64,000 bases of DNA from Chlorogloeopsis fritschii PCC 6912 (GCF_000317285.1 NZ_AJLN01000145.1:1-64000), one strand, 5' to 3'. Counted from the stretch's first letter, positions 27,180 through 36,340 are shown. Made by a program: numbers and translations. The notes: generated by a model not told the origin, from the sequence alone.

Positions 27180-27208
27180 GGGGATGGCGCTGTCCATCTC
27201 CTTTTTTT
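27180..27208 (+). terminator. Intrinsic terminator after ftsH
   Basis: GGGGATGG (27180-27187) pairs with CCATCTCC (27194-27201) with one G-T pair, followed by seven T residues. Confidence 0.85.
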
Positions 27209-27295
27209 ATGAAAAACTATTGAATCCCCTGGCATCTTGACATTGAGCCGAGACAATTGTCATTTCCGGAAAGCCTTGCTACACAAATGTTTCAG

Positions 27296-27480
27296 TTAGT
27301 TAAGCGTGTATGACAAACACCAGTAATATTTAAGACGCTCATACTGGAAATTGCTGAGATTTGTACTCAAAGCGGATTGGAATTCTGCTAAGGAAGGATA
27401 ATTCTTGAGTACTTCATAAACTTTGCCGTTTTCCAGTTTTCGCTGTTGATAGGTATTACTACCAAATCCGAATCTAATAC
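27296..27480 (-). pseudogene. Decayed C-terminal gene fragment, possibly a methyltransferase
   Basis: The minus-strand frame ends at TAA (27296-27298) and encodes about 60 residues including RKLENGKVYEVLKNYPSLAE and FQYERLKYYWCLSYTLN. The pattern (short basic segment, V-L-K-N-Y-P-S helix, YYWxLSY end) resembles the C-terminus of class I SAM methyltransferases. No start, upstream domain or ribosome binding site exists, and its 5' side runs into repeat-type DNA (CAGGCTAGAAGCCTGGGCTAC). It appears to be a gene remnant; the family assignment is uncertain. Confidence 0.35.
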
Positions 27481-27547
27481 CCCCTTTTACCCTACAGGCT
27501 AGAAGCCTGGGCTACACAAACAAAGGGTTGAACAACCAGATTTAGTA

Positions 27548-29380
27548 TTATTCAAAGTTGTGGAGTGCTGAAAATTGACCCAAATTTTCCTGACGCCACT
27601 TGGCATCTACTTTGCGATTTGTCCGCAACTCTAAAACCCTAATTCCTGTAGTTGGTAGTGTATTTAATCTGTTCTGTAACTGTTCCCAAGTAGTAATTAA
27701 TTCATGCTCTACCCCGTAAGTGGCACATAACTGAGCAAAATCAATATCTTGGGGAGTAGCAAAAAACTCTTCAAAGGGCGGCTCAAACTTGGCAATGGGC
27801 AACATTTCAAAAATTCCACCGCCATTATTATTAATTAATACAATCGTCAGGTGTCCAACAAATTTATTTCTGATTAAAAAGCCATTGGTATCGTGCAATA
27901 AAGCTAAATCTCCCGTCAACATGACGCTGCTTTGATTACGATGGGCAATTCCTAAAGCAGTGGATAACGTACCATCAATACCATTCGCACCCCTGTTGAA
28001 AAAGGGTTTTACACCTGATTGATTGGGTTTCCAAAAAAATTCTACGTCCCGCACGGGCATACTGTTAGCGATAAATATAGGGGTTTCTTTGGGTAGAAAT
28101 TGAGACAGTAACCAGGCGATTTTACTTTCAAGCAAATCCGACTTGCTTGCTAAGGTTTGATCGACATTCAACCTAACTTTAGCTTCTGCTGTACACCATA
28201 GTTGTAGATAGAATTCTGAGAGTGAGGGACTTTGTATGGCATTCTCCCCCTCTCCCCCTCTCCCACTCTCCCACTCTCTTATTAAGAGTTCTACACTCAC
28301 CCGCAGATGAACTGTCCTACCGTGGAGAGGGTCAAGATTTTGGTCGCTGGGGTCAATGATCCAGCGTTTTGCGGCTGTGGTTTTGAGCCAGTTACGCAGC
28401 ACTGGGCTAGTAGGCATTTCGCCAATTTGAATTACTATTTCTGGTGCTAGTTGTTTCGCTAATTGTTGATTCCGTAAAATCAGGTCATAGGTGGAAATTA
28501 TATGGGGGTTAAGCTCGGCATAGTTTCTAACGGGCGATAGTCCCTCTGCCAAAACTGGGAATTTTAAGGTCTTGCTAAGTTGGGCGATCGCCTGACAATA
28601 TTCCTGTGGTTGTTGCGGTTGGGCAACTCCGGCGATGATGATACCTTGATCGGATTTTAGCCATTCTCGTAGAAGGGGAGAGCAGGGGTAGTGCCTTGTG
28701 CCTGCCCTGGAGAGAGGGAGAGCAGGGGCAGTGCCTTGTGCCTGCCCTGGAGAGAGGGGAAAAATACCTGTCCAGAAGTCTTCTGACTGAAGGTGTAACT
28801 GTAAGGAATTTAAGTCAGTGCCATCAGGAATGGGTGCAAGGGGGTCGCGAAAAGGTATATTCAAATGTACCGGGCCAGGTACAGGATAAAGCGATCGCTC
28901 CCAAGCATACATCACTGTTTGCCTCAGATAGGCTAACATTCCCATATCTGCCGAAGGCACAGCTAACTCTGCTTGCCAGTTTGGGTAATTGCCATATAAT
29001 TTCAACTGGTCAATTGTTTGTCCAGAATGGCAATTGCGCAGTTCTGAAGGTCTATCGGCTGTTAACAGCAACAATGGCACACGACTTTCTTTTGCTTCAA
29101 TGACTGCTGGGTAAAAATTCGCCCCTGCCGTGCCAGAGGTGCAAATAATTGCAGTAGGAGTTCCAGTTGCTTTTGCCCTACCCAAGGCAAAAAAGGCAGC
29201 GCAACGTTCATCAAGAATGGAAATTACTTCTAGAGTGGGCGATGCTTGAGCAAAAGTAATTGCTAAGGGTGTGGAACGCGAGCCAGGACAAATCACAGCG
29301 CAAGTCAATCCTAAGCGCTTTAATGTCTGCGTCAAGATTGAAGCCCAAAGTTCATTTGTATTTCTGAAACCAATTGGCAT
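27548..29380 (-). CDS. menD: 2-succinyl-5-enolpyruvyl-6-hydroxy-3-cyclohexene-1-carboxylate synthase
   Basis: 610 residues, longer than most MenD (about 555-585). MenD is a thiamine diphosphate enzyme that joins isochorismate and 2-oxoglutarate on the way to phylloquinone, the photosystem I quinone. Signatures are CPGSRSTPLAITFA, ERCAAFFALGRAKATG, CTSGTAGANFYPAVIEA, and in the C-domain the ThDP-motif region LTGDLALLHDTNGF and INNNGGGIFEMLP. Two stretches are unlike homologues: SPGQAQGTAPALP with SRAGTRHYPCS (from a 40-bp tandem repeat) and ESGRGGEGENAIQSP (from CTCCCCCTCTCC-type DNA). Both keep the reading frame. Other men genes are not adjacent. Confidence 0.93.
   Translation of the reverse strand: MPIGFRNTNELWASILTQTLKRLGLTCAVICPGSRSTPLAITFAQASPTLEVISILDERCAAFFALGRAKATGTPTAIICTSGTAGANFYPAVIEAKESRVPLLLLTADRPSELRNCHSGQTIDQLKLYGNYPNWQAELAVPSADMGMLAYLRQTVMYAWERSLYPVPGPVHLNIPFRDPLAPIPDGTDLNSLQLHLQSEDFWTGIFPLSPGQAQGTAPALPLSRAGTRHYPCSPLLREWLKSDQGIIIAGVAQPQQPQEYCQAIAQLSKTLKFPVLAEGLSPVRNYAELNPHIISTYDLILRNQQLAKQLAPEIVIQIGEMPTSPVLRNWLKTTAAKRWIIDPSDQNLDPLHGRTVHLRVSVELLIREWESGRGGEGENAIQSPSLSEFYLQLWCTAEAKVRLNVDQTLASKSDLLESKIAWLLSQFLPKETPIFIANSMPVRDVEFFWKPNQSGVKPFFNRGANGIDGTLSTALGIAHRNQSSVMLTGDLALLHDTNGFLIRNKFVGHLTIVLINNNGGGIFEMLPIAKFEPPFEEFFATPQDIDFAQLCATYGVEHELITTWEQLQNRLNTLPTTGIRVLELRTNRKVDAKWRQENLGQFSALHNFE
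28681..28760. repeat. Two 40-bp tandem repeats inside menD
   Basis: Units 28681-28720 and 28721-28760 differ at only about three positions (core CAGTGCCTTGTGCCTGCCCT). Since 40 is not a multiple of three, the two units are read in different frames within the protein. The GAGAGAGGG blocks resemble intergenic repeat DNA. Confidence 0.85.
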
Positions 29381-29694
29381 GAAATTACACTGAGCAAGAA
29401 AATAATTACCGTCTGGAGCAAAAGTATGAAGTTTTTCTTTACCCGGTTTGATTCATCTTCTCACTCAGGACGATTCCTGCCTGACTTAACAATCTAATGG
29501 CTTTGCCCACTAGTTTCAGATAGTATCACAATCTCAGCTCATGCAATTCACTAATGATTTCTTTATACGAGCGATCACTATGCATGTACTCGAATTAGTG
29601 GTGTGAATGGCTCGCTGTAGCTTTTTGGCAAATTCTCTTTTTAATTTGCTGATGCCTGATTGGAACTGGTTACAAGTAAAATTTTTGTCAACTA
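29381..29694. other. Intergenic, no feature recognised
   Basis: A 314-bp gap between menD and the membrane protein, both on the minus strand. It contains no convincing ORF, repeat or hairpin by eye. Confidence 0.45.
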
Positions 29695-30411
29695 TTAAGT
29701 TTTGTGTGGATGCACAACTGAGTTATCTGCTAGCTGAAGAACAATTGAGCTACAGGTTTTAGAGAAATATATTAACCAAGTTATAATTCCTAATAATTTA
29801 AAGGTTTCTTCTATAATGTCATGTCCTAATTTTATCATTGTATTCATGTCAACTGCTATAGATAGGAAAAAGAATAGCAATGCTAGAATCATAAACTGAT
29901 ATTCTGTTTGCTGAATATGTTTTCTAAAATATAAAAGATAAAGAAAAACATAGATGAAATAAATAATAAAAAATAATCCTTCTAATAAATTTTGCAACTG
30001 TCTGTTATTTTCAGGTAGATTAGCATTAACTCCAAAGAAGAAAACAGGGTACGTCTCATGCAGTTGAAATAAATCATCTAATAACAAAAAGGATGTCAGA
30101 AAAAAAGAGGATAATAAAAAATTAAACCATTTTCTAAAGCAACTTGGGTTAACTTTAGTCAGTAAGGCACTGAATATACAGATTGCGGCAGTGCTACTCC
30201 ACAGCACAATTCCAATATTAGAAAACAATCCTGTATAAGGAGGCTTTCCTACTACTTCTGCTGGATCGGCGGTCAGTTCATACATTGAAATATTGAATAT
30301 CTTACTGAGACACCAAACCAGAATAATAAAAAGTAAAGTTGGCAAATAAATTTTGAGTGCTATTGGAAACAGATTTTTGATATTTTGAGAAAGATTCAAC
30401 TTAAATTTCAT
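29695..30411 (-). CDS. Multi-pass membrane protein of unknown function
   Basis: 238 residues from the ATG at 30411; the frame is open to a TTG at 30510. About six hydrophobic segments are visible (near LPTLLFIILVWCLSKIF, LWSSTAAICIFSALL, FLLSSFFLTSFLLL, LFFIIYFIYVFLYLLY, FMILALLFFFLSIAV and LLGIITWLIYF). Polar motifs DDLFQLHET and HDIIEETFKLLG lie between helices and could be functional. I do not recognise the family. A Pho-box-like triple repeat lies about 180 bp upstream, so phosphate control is possible. Confidence 0.75.
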   Translation of the reverse strand: MKFKLNLSQNIKNLFPIALKIYLPTLLFIILVWCLSKIFNISMYELTADPAEVVGKPPYTGLFSNIGIVLWSSTAAICIFSALLTKVNPSCFRKWFNFLLSSFFLTSFLLLDDLFQLHETYPVFFFGVNANLPENNRQLQNLLEGLFFIIYFIYVFLYLLYFRKHIQQTEYQFMILALLFFFLSIAVDMNTMIKLGHDIIEETFKLLGIITWLIYFSKTCSSIVLQLADNSVVHPHKT

Positions 30412-30505
30412 GTCAATTTCATTAGTTGAGGATTGATTTGAATTCTTCGCTATATTTTGACTAATGAGTGAAGTGAAACAATTATTGTATGAATTAAATT
30501 CTGCA

Positions 30506-30528
30506 CTCAAAACCTCAAATGTTTTGAG
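30506..30528. other. Hairpin in the upstream region of the membrane protein
   Basis: CTCAAAAC (30506-30513) and GTTTTGAG (30521-30528) form a perfect 8-bp stem with a 7-nt loop. It may lie in the transcript leader of the minus-strand gene. The rest of 30412-30976 holds the Pho-box-like site but no supported gene. Confidence 0.4.
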
Positions 30529-30590
30529 CTAAAGCAAGAATGTTATTGTTAGTTGAATAATAATTTTGGTACTTAAACAGATTAACATGA

Positions 30591-30620
30591 TTGGTTAAGC
30601 TTAGGTTAACCAGTTGTTAA
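30591..30620 (-). promoter_or_regulatory. Pho-box-like triple direct repeat
   Basis: On the minus strand the site reads TTAACAAC, TGG, TTAACCTA, AGC, TTAACCAA: three 8-bp units with 3-bp spacers, an 11-bp period. Cyanobacterial Pho boxes bound by the PhoB/SphR regulator have this architecture with units near PyTTAACCT. The site is 180 bp upstream of the membrane protein ATG. The match is by eye. Confidence 0.5.
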
Positions 30621-30976
30621 TAACTTTGCAATGACTTAACTTTATCTTTACCTAGACGTATTGAATGTATATAAAATATATATCTTTAGATAGATGTACT
30701 TATTTACTCAAGTTTTATTTACGCCACTGTACTTGAGTATGGGTTAAAAGTCGATGATACAGATACTACTAGAGTTGGATATAATGGCTTTGCCTCTTGG
30801 AGAAGGCGATCGCACTCGAATTCCATGCTGCAATAGCAATGCTCTAAAATCGAATGTAATGTCAAAGGAGATTAGGGGCGATCTGTGTTGGCGCGGCACA
30901 ACTCAGTTGCAGGGTTATTCGTTGGTGTTTAACATCAAATCAGAACAAGCAAACCGATAAATATTGAGGAGTGCTT

Positions 30977-31597
30977 ATGGTTCAGATTGATCGGTTAAAT
31001 ACCGCGCTCGTTGGATTAGATTTGTACACAGTTGCAGAGCGGCATCAATCAGGATTAGTGGATGCTATCAAAGAGCAAATCCAATCCTGGAAGTCCAACG
31101 CATACTTTGTATCAGCTAGTGTGCATCAAAGTTTAGATGGGGTTCGTGTCTTCACCTACAGTCAGTGGCAACCCAAGTTTGATCATCGCAGTTTGCAGCG
31201 TCCAGTAGTGTTCGGAGAGTTTTTTCCACCAGACTCGTTGCAGTTAGAAGTGTCGGCAAGCAAATCGAGAACAGCAGAAGTTGAGATTAGTGCAGGCGAT
31301 CGCATTACACATCTGGCAGAATTTCGCATGATGCCAGCAAACCAACCAGAAATGGTGAAACGGACAACGATTGAACTAGATCGGGCTATGAATAATACGC
31401 CAGGGCTAATTTCTGCAACATTTCACCGTAGTTTAGATGGAACGCGGATGTTTAATTATGGTCAGTGGGAAAGCAAGGAAGCATTTGAAGCAATTCTCCA
31501 GCAACCAGGTTTCAACCCGGACAAGCCCTATTGGGAGGGGCTAGCCCGCAATGAGTTCCATCTATATAATGTTGTTCATGTTGTGTCAGCCAGCTAA
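30977..31597 (+). CDS. Tandem antibiotic-biosynthesis-monooxygenase (ABM) domain protein
   Basis: 206 residues from the ATG at 30977, with AGGAG six bases upstream. It has two similar ABM-type ferredoxin-like halves, about 1-95 and 105-205. Repeated motifs are HQSLDGVRVFTYSQW (half one) and HRSLDGTRMFNYGQW (half two), each preceded by a hydrophobic VSASV or ISATF strand. ABM proteins include quinone-forming monooxygenases and haem-degrading enzymes and often work without metal or cofactor. The substrate is unknown. A possible small membrane peptide gene follows 31 bp later. Confidence 0.85.
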   Translation: MVQIDRLNTALVGLDLYTVAERHQSGLVDAIKEQIQSWKSNAYFVSASVHQSLDGVRVFTYSQWQPKFDHRSLQRPVVFGEFFPPDSLQLEVSASKSRTAEVEISAGDRITHLAEFRMMPANQPEMVKRTTIELDRAMNNTPGLISATFHRSLDGTRMFNYGQWESKEAFEAILQQPGFNPDKPYWEGLARNEFHLYNVVHVVSAS

Positions 31598-31628
31598 CAC
31601 TTCATGGCAACGGAAGAAGGACACAATT

Positions 31629-31754
31629 ATGCTTGAGCCAAATTTCCTGCTGAGTATGTTGATTGTGGTTATAAGTTCTTTCCTCATACCTCAACTACTA
31701 TTGAATCGTGATATGCTGCCGAGTTTCATACTTCGCCTAGTCGTGCTGGCATAA
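31629..31754 (+). CDS. Possible small membrane peptide
   Basis: 41 residues from ATG 31629, with AAGGA seven bases upstream. The sequence is a single hydrophobic helix (FLLSMLIVVISSFLIPQLLL) with a short polar middle and a hydrophobic end. It is 31 bp after the ABM gene on the same strand and convergent with map. Being very short, it may be chance or a truncated gene. Confidence 0.35.
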   Translation: MLEPNFLLSMLIVVISSFLIPQLLLNRDMLPSFILRLVVLA

Positions 31755-31762
31755 TTTGATCG

Positions 31763-32539
31763 TTAAATTTCCCCTTCCGGAAGTGTCAGAATTTCTACGC
31801 CATCATCAGTAACAGCGATAGTATGCTCAAATTGTGCCGAGAGTTTGCGATCGCGTGTTACGGCTGTCCACCCATCACTAAGCACTTCTACTTCCCAAGT
31901 GCCTTCGTTAATCATCGGCTCAATCGTAAATACCATACCAGGTCTGAGAACCCTACCTTTGCCACGCGTACCGTAATGAGGAATATCTGGTGCAGTATGG
32001 AAAATGTTGCTGATGCCGTGTCCGACAAAGTCTCTTACCACAGAAAAGCCTTGTGCTTCAGCATATTCTTGAATTGCAGCGCCAATATCTCCAATGCGCG
32101 CCCCAGGCATAACCTCTGCAATACCTCTTCTACGGCATTCCTCTGTGACTTCCACTAGCTTTTTCGCAATTGGGGAAGGCGTTCCGACGAAAAAAGTCTT
32201 CGATGTATCACCGTGGTAACCATCAACAATCAGTGTCACATCAATATTAACAATGTCGCCATCTTTGAGAATCTGCTTGGCATTGGGAATGCCATGACAA
32301 ACTACTTCATTGATACTGGTGCAAATTGATTTTGGATAACCTTTATACCCAAGTGGCGCACTTTTGGCTCCATGCGCCTGTGTCCACCGTTCTGCTTCAT
32401 CATTTAACTCCAGGGTGCTAACTCCTGGCTTTACCATCGGTTCGAGATGGTGTAAGAGTTCGGCTGCTAAACGTCCAGCCTTACGCATTTTATCTAATTC
32501 TCTTTTGGATAAGATAACAATTGTTTGTTGCTTGTTCAT
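31763..32539 (-). CDS. map: Methionine aminopeptidase, type I
   Basis: 258 residues, the usual size. It removes N-terminal methionine from new proteins using a di-metal centre. Ligand motifs are visible: GDIVNIDVTLIVDGYHGDTS (two Asp), GHGISNIFHTAPDIPHYG (His) and MVFTIEPM (Glu), ending with the second Glu in SAQFEHTI. The N-terminus (ILSKRELDKMRKAGRLAAELLHHLEP) and GAKSAPLGYKGYPKSICTSINEVVCHGIP are typical. It is 90 bp downstream of bvdR on the same strand, separated by an STRR array. Confidence 0.95.
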   Translation of the reverse strand: MNKQQTIVILSKRELDKMRKAGRLAAELLHHLEPMVKPGVSTLELNDEAERWTQAHGAKSAPLGYKGYPKSICTSINEVVCHGIPNAKQILKDGDIVNIDVTLIVDGYHGDTSKTFFVGTPSPIAKKLVEVTEECRRRGIAEVMPGARIGDIGAAIQEYAEAQGFSVVRDFVGHGISNIFHTAPDIPHYGTRGKGRVLRPGMVFTIEPMINEGTWEVEVLSDGWTAVTRDRKLSAQFEHTIAVTDDGVEILTLPEGEI

Positions 32540-32602
32540 GATATGTGGAATTGGGGACAGGGGACGGGGGACAGCTTGCCGCAGGCTACAGTAATCAACG
32601 AA

Positions 32603-32632
32603 GGATAACTGATAACTGATAACTGATAACTA
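32603..32632. repeat. STRR heptamer array (TGATAAC) touching bvdR
   Basis: GGATAAC is followed by three TGATAAC units that end within the bvdR stop codon (32630-32632). It separates bvdR from map. The same heptamer occurs at 17543. Confidence 0.85.
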
Positions 32633-33610
32633 ATCTTCAACTACTATAGTCAATCCTGTTTCTGCAGAACGCCTTGCGGCATCTGCGACTTTGAGGGTAT
32701 ATAAACTTTCCTCTGGGGTAACGTATAAGGGAGTTCCATGAAAAAGATGGTCTAACACCATAGTTGTATCTTTGGCAAACAATCCCCGCCGACTACCAAC
32801 TTCTATTGGTGTGGTTTCTCCTGCTTTCACTAAAACTCCTGTCTCACCATCAAAAATTAATCCGCCACGTTCACCGTGAACTTCAAACCTGCGTTCTGCT
32901 TGCCAGATAGTTTCGCCTTTTGCATATATTACTTGCGCTAACAGCCCACTGCTAAAAGATAGTTGAGTGACGCAAAAACAGCTTTGATAATAATCTGTTT
33001 GGGTTGCCCAAAATCGATTATGGCAGTTAACTGTCAACACTTTGCCAAACAAATCTGTAAGGCGATGTAACCGAGACAGAGCAGCCATCATCGGAAAGCC
33101 GAAAAGGTTGTGGTTGTAAGTCCATTTCCGGGGTGCAGGATGTTCAGGTTTAATAGTATTGTAGCGGACGTAAAATACATGACCAACTTGTGGTAAGTGT
33201 TGCTTTAAGGCTTGATGTAGTCCGCCTAAAAGTTCAATATGCTCGACATGAAGAAGTTTGTTTTGTGCCTTGGCTAAAGTGATCAGCTCTTTAGCTTCTA
33301 CTAAGTCAATGGACAAAGGATACTCAACTATTACGTGTTTACCGCAGGAAAGTGCGGATGAAGCGATCGCACCATGATCTTGGTTAACAGTGCAAATCAC
33401 AATCAGATCTATTTCATTTGTTGCCACTAATTCTTGCCAAGAACTCATTACAGAACACTGAAAGTCCTTAGCAAAGGCTTCTGTTTTTTCTGGTGTATGC
33501 CCAACAACAGCGACTAAGTGCGATCGCCCATCACGCAGCAATGCTTCTGCTCTTAACTTTGCTGCATACCCAGTACCAACCAAACCCACCTGCAGTTTTG
33601 CTTTGTCCAT
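32630..33610 (-). CDS. bvdR: Biliverdin reductase (Gfo/Idh/MocA fold)
   Basis: 326 residues from ATG 33610; a GTG two codons earlier is the only alternative. The N-terminal Rossmann motif is VGLVGTGYAAKLRAEALLRD. The central block LLHVEHIELLGGLHQALKQH, VFYVRYNTI, PAPRKWTYNHNLFGFP and the run near LSRLHRLTDLFGKV resembles the cyanobacterial biliverdin reductase of the Slr1784 type as I recall it. The enzyme reduces biliverdin IX-alpha to bilirubin with NADPH and in Synechocystis is needed for normal phycobiliprotein levels. A general oxidoreductase role is the alternative. It is divergent from the ferredoxin gene. Confidence 0.85.
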   Translation of the reverse strand: MDKAKLQVGLVGTGYAAKLRAEALLRDGRSHLVAVVGHTPEKTEAFAKDFQCSVMSSWQELVATNEIDLIVICTVNQDHGAIASSALSCGKHVIVEYPLSIDLVEAKELITLAKAQNKLLHVEHIELLGGLHQALKQHLPQVGHVFYVRYNTIKPEHPAPRKWTYNHNLFGFPMMAALSRLHRLTDLFGKVLTVNCHNRFWATQTDYYQSCFCVTQLSFSSGLLAQVIYAKGETIWQAERRFEVHGERGGLIFDGETGVLVKAGETTPIEVGSRRGLFAKDTTMVLDHLFHGTPLYVTPEESLYTLKVADAARRSAETGLTIVVED

Positions 33611-34288
<678 letters not shown>

Positions 34289-34432
34289 AACTCAAGCACC
34301 TTTCTCCAGCAAGAACTATCAATGCTGTAGAGATGGTGAAAGAAAAAAAGCAGCACGGCTAGAGAAAATTCTTCCTCTTTTGTGTCTGCTCTTAGAACAG
34401 TATTTGGCAGAATGTTTACTTTTTAGTCATAG

Positions 34433-34466
34433 GCAGGAGCACAGTTAGTGGTGTTCCTGCTTTATT
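34433..34466 (+). terminator. Intrinsic terminator downstream of petF
   Basis: GCAGGAGCAC (34433-34442) pairs with GTGTTCCTGC (34451-34460) with one G-T pair and an 8-nt loop, followed by TTTATT. Confidence 0.7.
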
Positions 34467-34585
34467 GACTTATTTTATAGTTTGGCATAAGTAGAAGGCA
34501 GATGGGAGGAGCTAATTGCTCTTAGTGAATCAATGGGCAAAACAGCCAACAAAAATCACTCTTTTTATCATCGCTCGGTACAAAC

Positions 34586-36340
34586 TCAATTAGTTTCTAG
34601 CTTAATAGTATTGTTGAGAACTTTAATTTGAGTTTGAGGATAGTAAAACTCAAGTATTTTTGCACTTGACCAACCTAGTTTAGCTAAATTTTGGGCACCA
34701 GTTTGACTCAAACCAACTCCATGCCCAAGCCCACCGCCAATAAAGGCGTATCCCCAAAGTTCTGATTTGTCATTGTCTGATTCGTTATTGTCTGATTTGT
34801 CCTTGTCTGATTTGCTCTTGTCTAATTTGTCCTTGTTTGATTTGTCATTGTCTGATTTACTCTTATCTGATTTACTTTTGTCTGATTTGTCATTGTCTGA
34901 TTTGCTCTCGTCTAATTTGTCCTTATCTAATTTGCTTAAGGGTTCCAGGTAAAATAGCGTGCTTACAGGAGCGAAAAAGGCACTGCGTACCTCGTCTTTA
35001 TGTAGATAAAATGTGCCGATATCAGTATCAACAGCCAGTTTGAGAATACGTCCACTCCTACTACGTTCAACTATTTTCATACTTTTAATAGTTTGAAAGT
35101 TGGCATAGGGACTTTTTTTAACCTTGAGAAATTTCTGTAATCCCTTGGCGATATCTTCGATTTTGCTTTCCCTGCGCCAACGAAATACGTCCCATTCACT
35201 TTCATTAAATCCTTTGTTCAGCTTGATAAACTGCTGGAAATTCTTTTCATCGGCTAAATTTTGTGTTGCCAAGTTCCAAATATTGCCAGGAGCATCCACC
35301 ACAGGTTGGAGGTAAGGACGATCCTCACCATTCCAAACATCACTAAAGGAGGCTGTGACTCCACCAGTAGTAGATGAATACAGAGCATCTATTAGCTCGT
35401 TCTTGTAGGTGAGTACCATGCTCCGTGTCGCCACGATCGCTCGATCTGTTGCGGTGGTTACTCCTGATAGCCCATAATATACCTGACAATGAGTATCTGC
35501 ACATAATTGATACTCATCTATTGCAAATCTCCGTAGATTCCGTAAGGCATAGGTGCGGGCAATAATTGCTTGTACTTCAAGTGCTGCTTTTGGGGCAGTT
35601 GTACCAATTTCATACGGCACTACTCCACGCAAGTAAGTTTCTAAAGGCACCTCATTAACTAGAGTATAAGTGCCGTAGGCGTTTGGTTGCAATTCAATAC
35701 GTCCTGGGTATAGACGAGCATTTCCTGGTTTATTACCTTGATTTACCCGAATTAAATTTTTGCTACTGCTAATTTCCAGGCGATCGCGGCTGTAACGTTT
35801 ACCGTCAACGATCCAACTGACTTCTGGCACCTGTTGCAGAACTTTAGTGTCAACATATGCCATTTTATTGTTGGTGGCTCGCACGCTCTCTAACAACAAG
35901 CGGCGCAATAAAGGAGTATTGTAAACATCCCGTTTTGCCCATACTTGCCAACGCTCTGGTTGAGCTATTTCCACTTCTATGCCTTGAGCGCGGAATTTTT
36001 GGGCGCTATCTTCGGCAATTTCATAAGTACGATAAGTTCCTAGCACTACCTGTTCCTCAATTTTTGGTTGTGCTAAGGGTTGCATACTCACTTCCAGTTT
36101 GATGGGGTTAGCGGTGACTAAGGTTTGCTGTTGATTACCTTTGAGAAACTCCACCCGCAAGCGATCGCCTTTAGTGGGTTCTATTTGTAGCTGTTGTTTG
36201 GGGTTATCTCCAAATCGCTGCACAATTCCTACTCGCAATTCTACGTCTGCGCTCATTTCTGGGCGAGACGCAGCTGTTAACCCCAATAAACAAAATGTTG
36301 TCATTACAGTGTAGGAACGACGCCAGAGCGAGATTTTCAT
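34586..36340 (-). CDS. SpoIID/LytB-domain protein with a Lys-Ser-Asp pentapeptide insert
   Basis: 584 residues from ATG 36340 with an N-terminal signal (YTVMTTFCLLGLTAASRPEMSA); an ATG at 36421 would add 27 residues. The SpoIID core is present: YPGRIELQPNAYGTYTLVNEVPLETYLRGVVPYEIG, EVQAIIARTYALRN, and the C-terminal GGGLGHGVGLSQTGAQNLAKLGWSSAKILEFYYPQTQIKV. Family members bind or cleave peptidoglycan glycan and act in the envelope. An odd feature is a ~55-residue insert rich in K, S, D and N, made of KSD-type pentapeptides, placed just before the GHGVG motif. It comes from 15-bp DNA repeats at 34767-34930. Confidence 0.9.
   Translation of the reverse strand: MKISLWRRSYTVMTTFCLLGLTAASRPEMSADVELRVGIVQRFGDNPKQQLQIEPTKGDRLRVEFLKGNQQQTLVTANPIKLEVSMQPLAQPKIEEQVVLGTYRTYEIAEDSAQKFRAQGIEVEIAQPERWQVWAKRDVYNTPLLRRLLLESVRATNNKMAYVDTKVLQQVPEVSWIVDGKRYSRDRLEISSSKNLIRVNQGNKPGNARLYPGRIELQPNAYGTYTLVNEVPLETYLRGVVPYEIGTTAPKAALEVQAIIARTYALRNLRRFAIDEYQLCADTHCQVYYGLSGVTTATDRAIVATRSMVLTYKNELIDALYSSTTGGVTASFSDVWNGEDRPYLQPVVDAPGNIWNLATQNLADEKNFQQFIKLNKGFNESEWDVFRWRRESKIEDIAKGLQKFLKVKKSPYANFQTIKSMKIVERSRSGRILKLAVDTDIGTFYLHKDEVRSAFFAPVSTLFYLEPLSKLDKDKLDESKSDNDKSDKSKSDKSKSDNDKSNKDKLDKSKSDKDKSDNNESDNDKSELWGYAFIGGGLGHGVGLSQTGAQNLAKLGWSSAKILEFYYPQTQIKVLNNTIKLETN
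34767..34930. repeat. 15-bp tandem repeats inside the SpoIID gene
   Basis: Variants of TTGTCTGATTTGTCC repeat about 11 times. A 15-bp period preserves frame and encodes KSDxx pentapeptides. The repeats are degenerate (several third-position and single-codon changes), so they are not very recent. Confidence 0.85.

Noticed and set aside
30754-30960. 68-residue frame just before the ABM gene
   Set aside because: Composition is not protein-like and there is no family; it lies in the likely promoter region of the ABM gene.
34767-34952. Plus-strand Leu/Ser-rich frames over the SpoIID repeats
   Set aside because: They are the antisense reading of the 15-bp coding repeats in the SpoIID gene.
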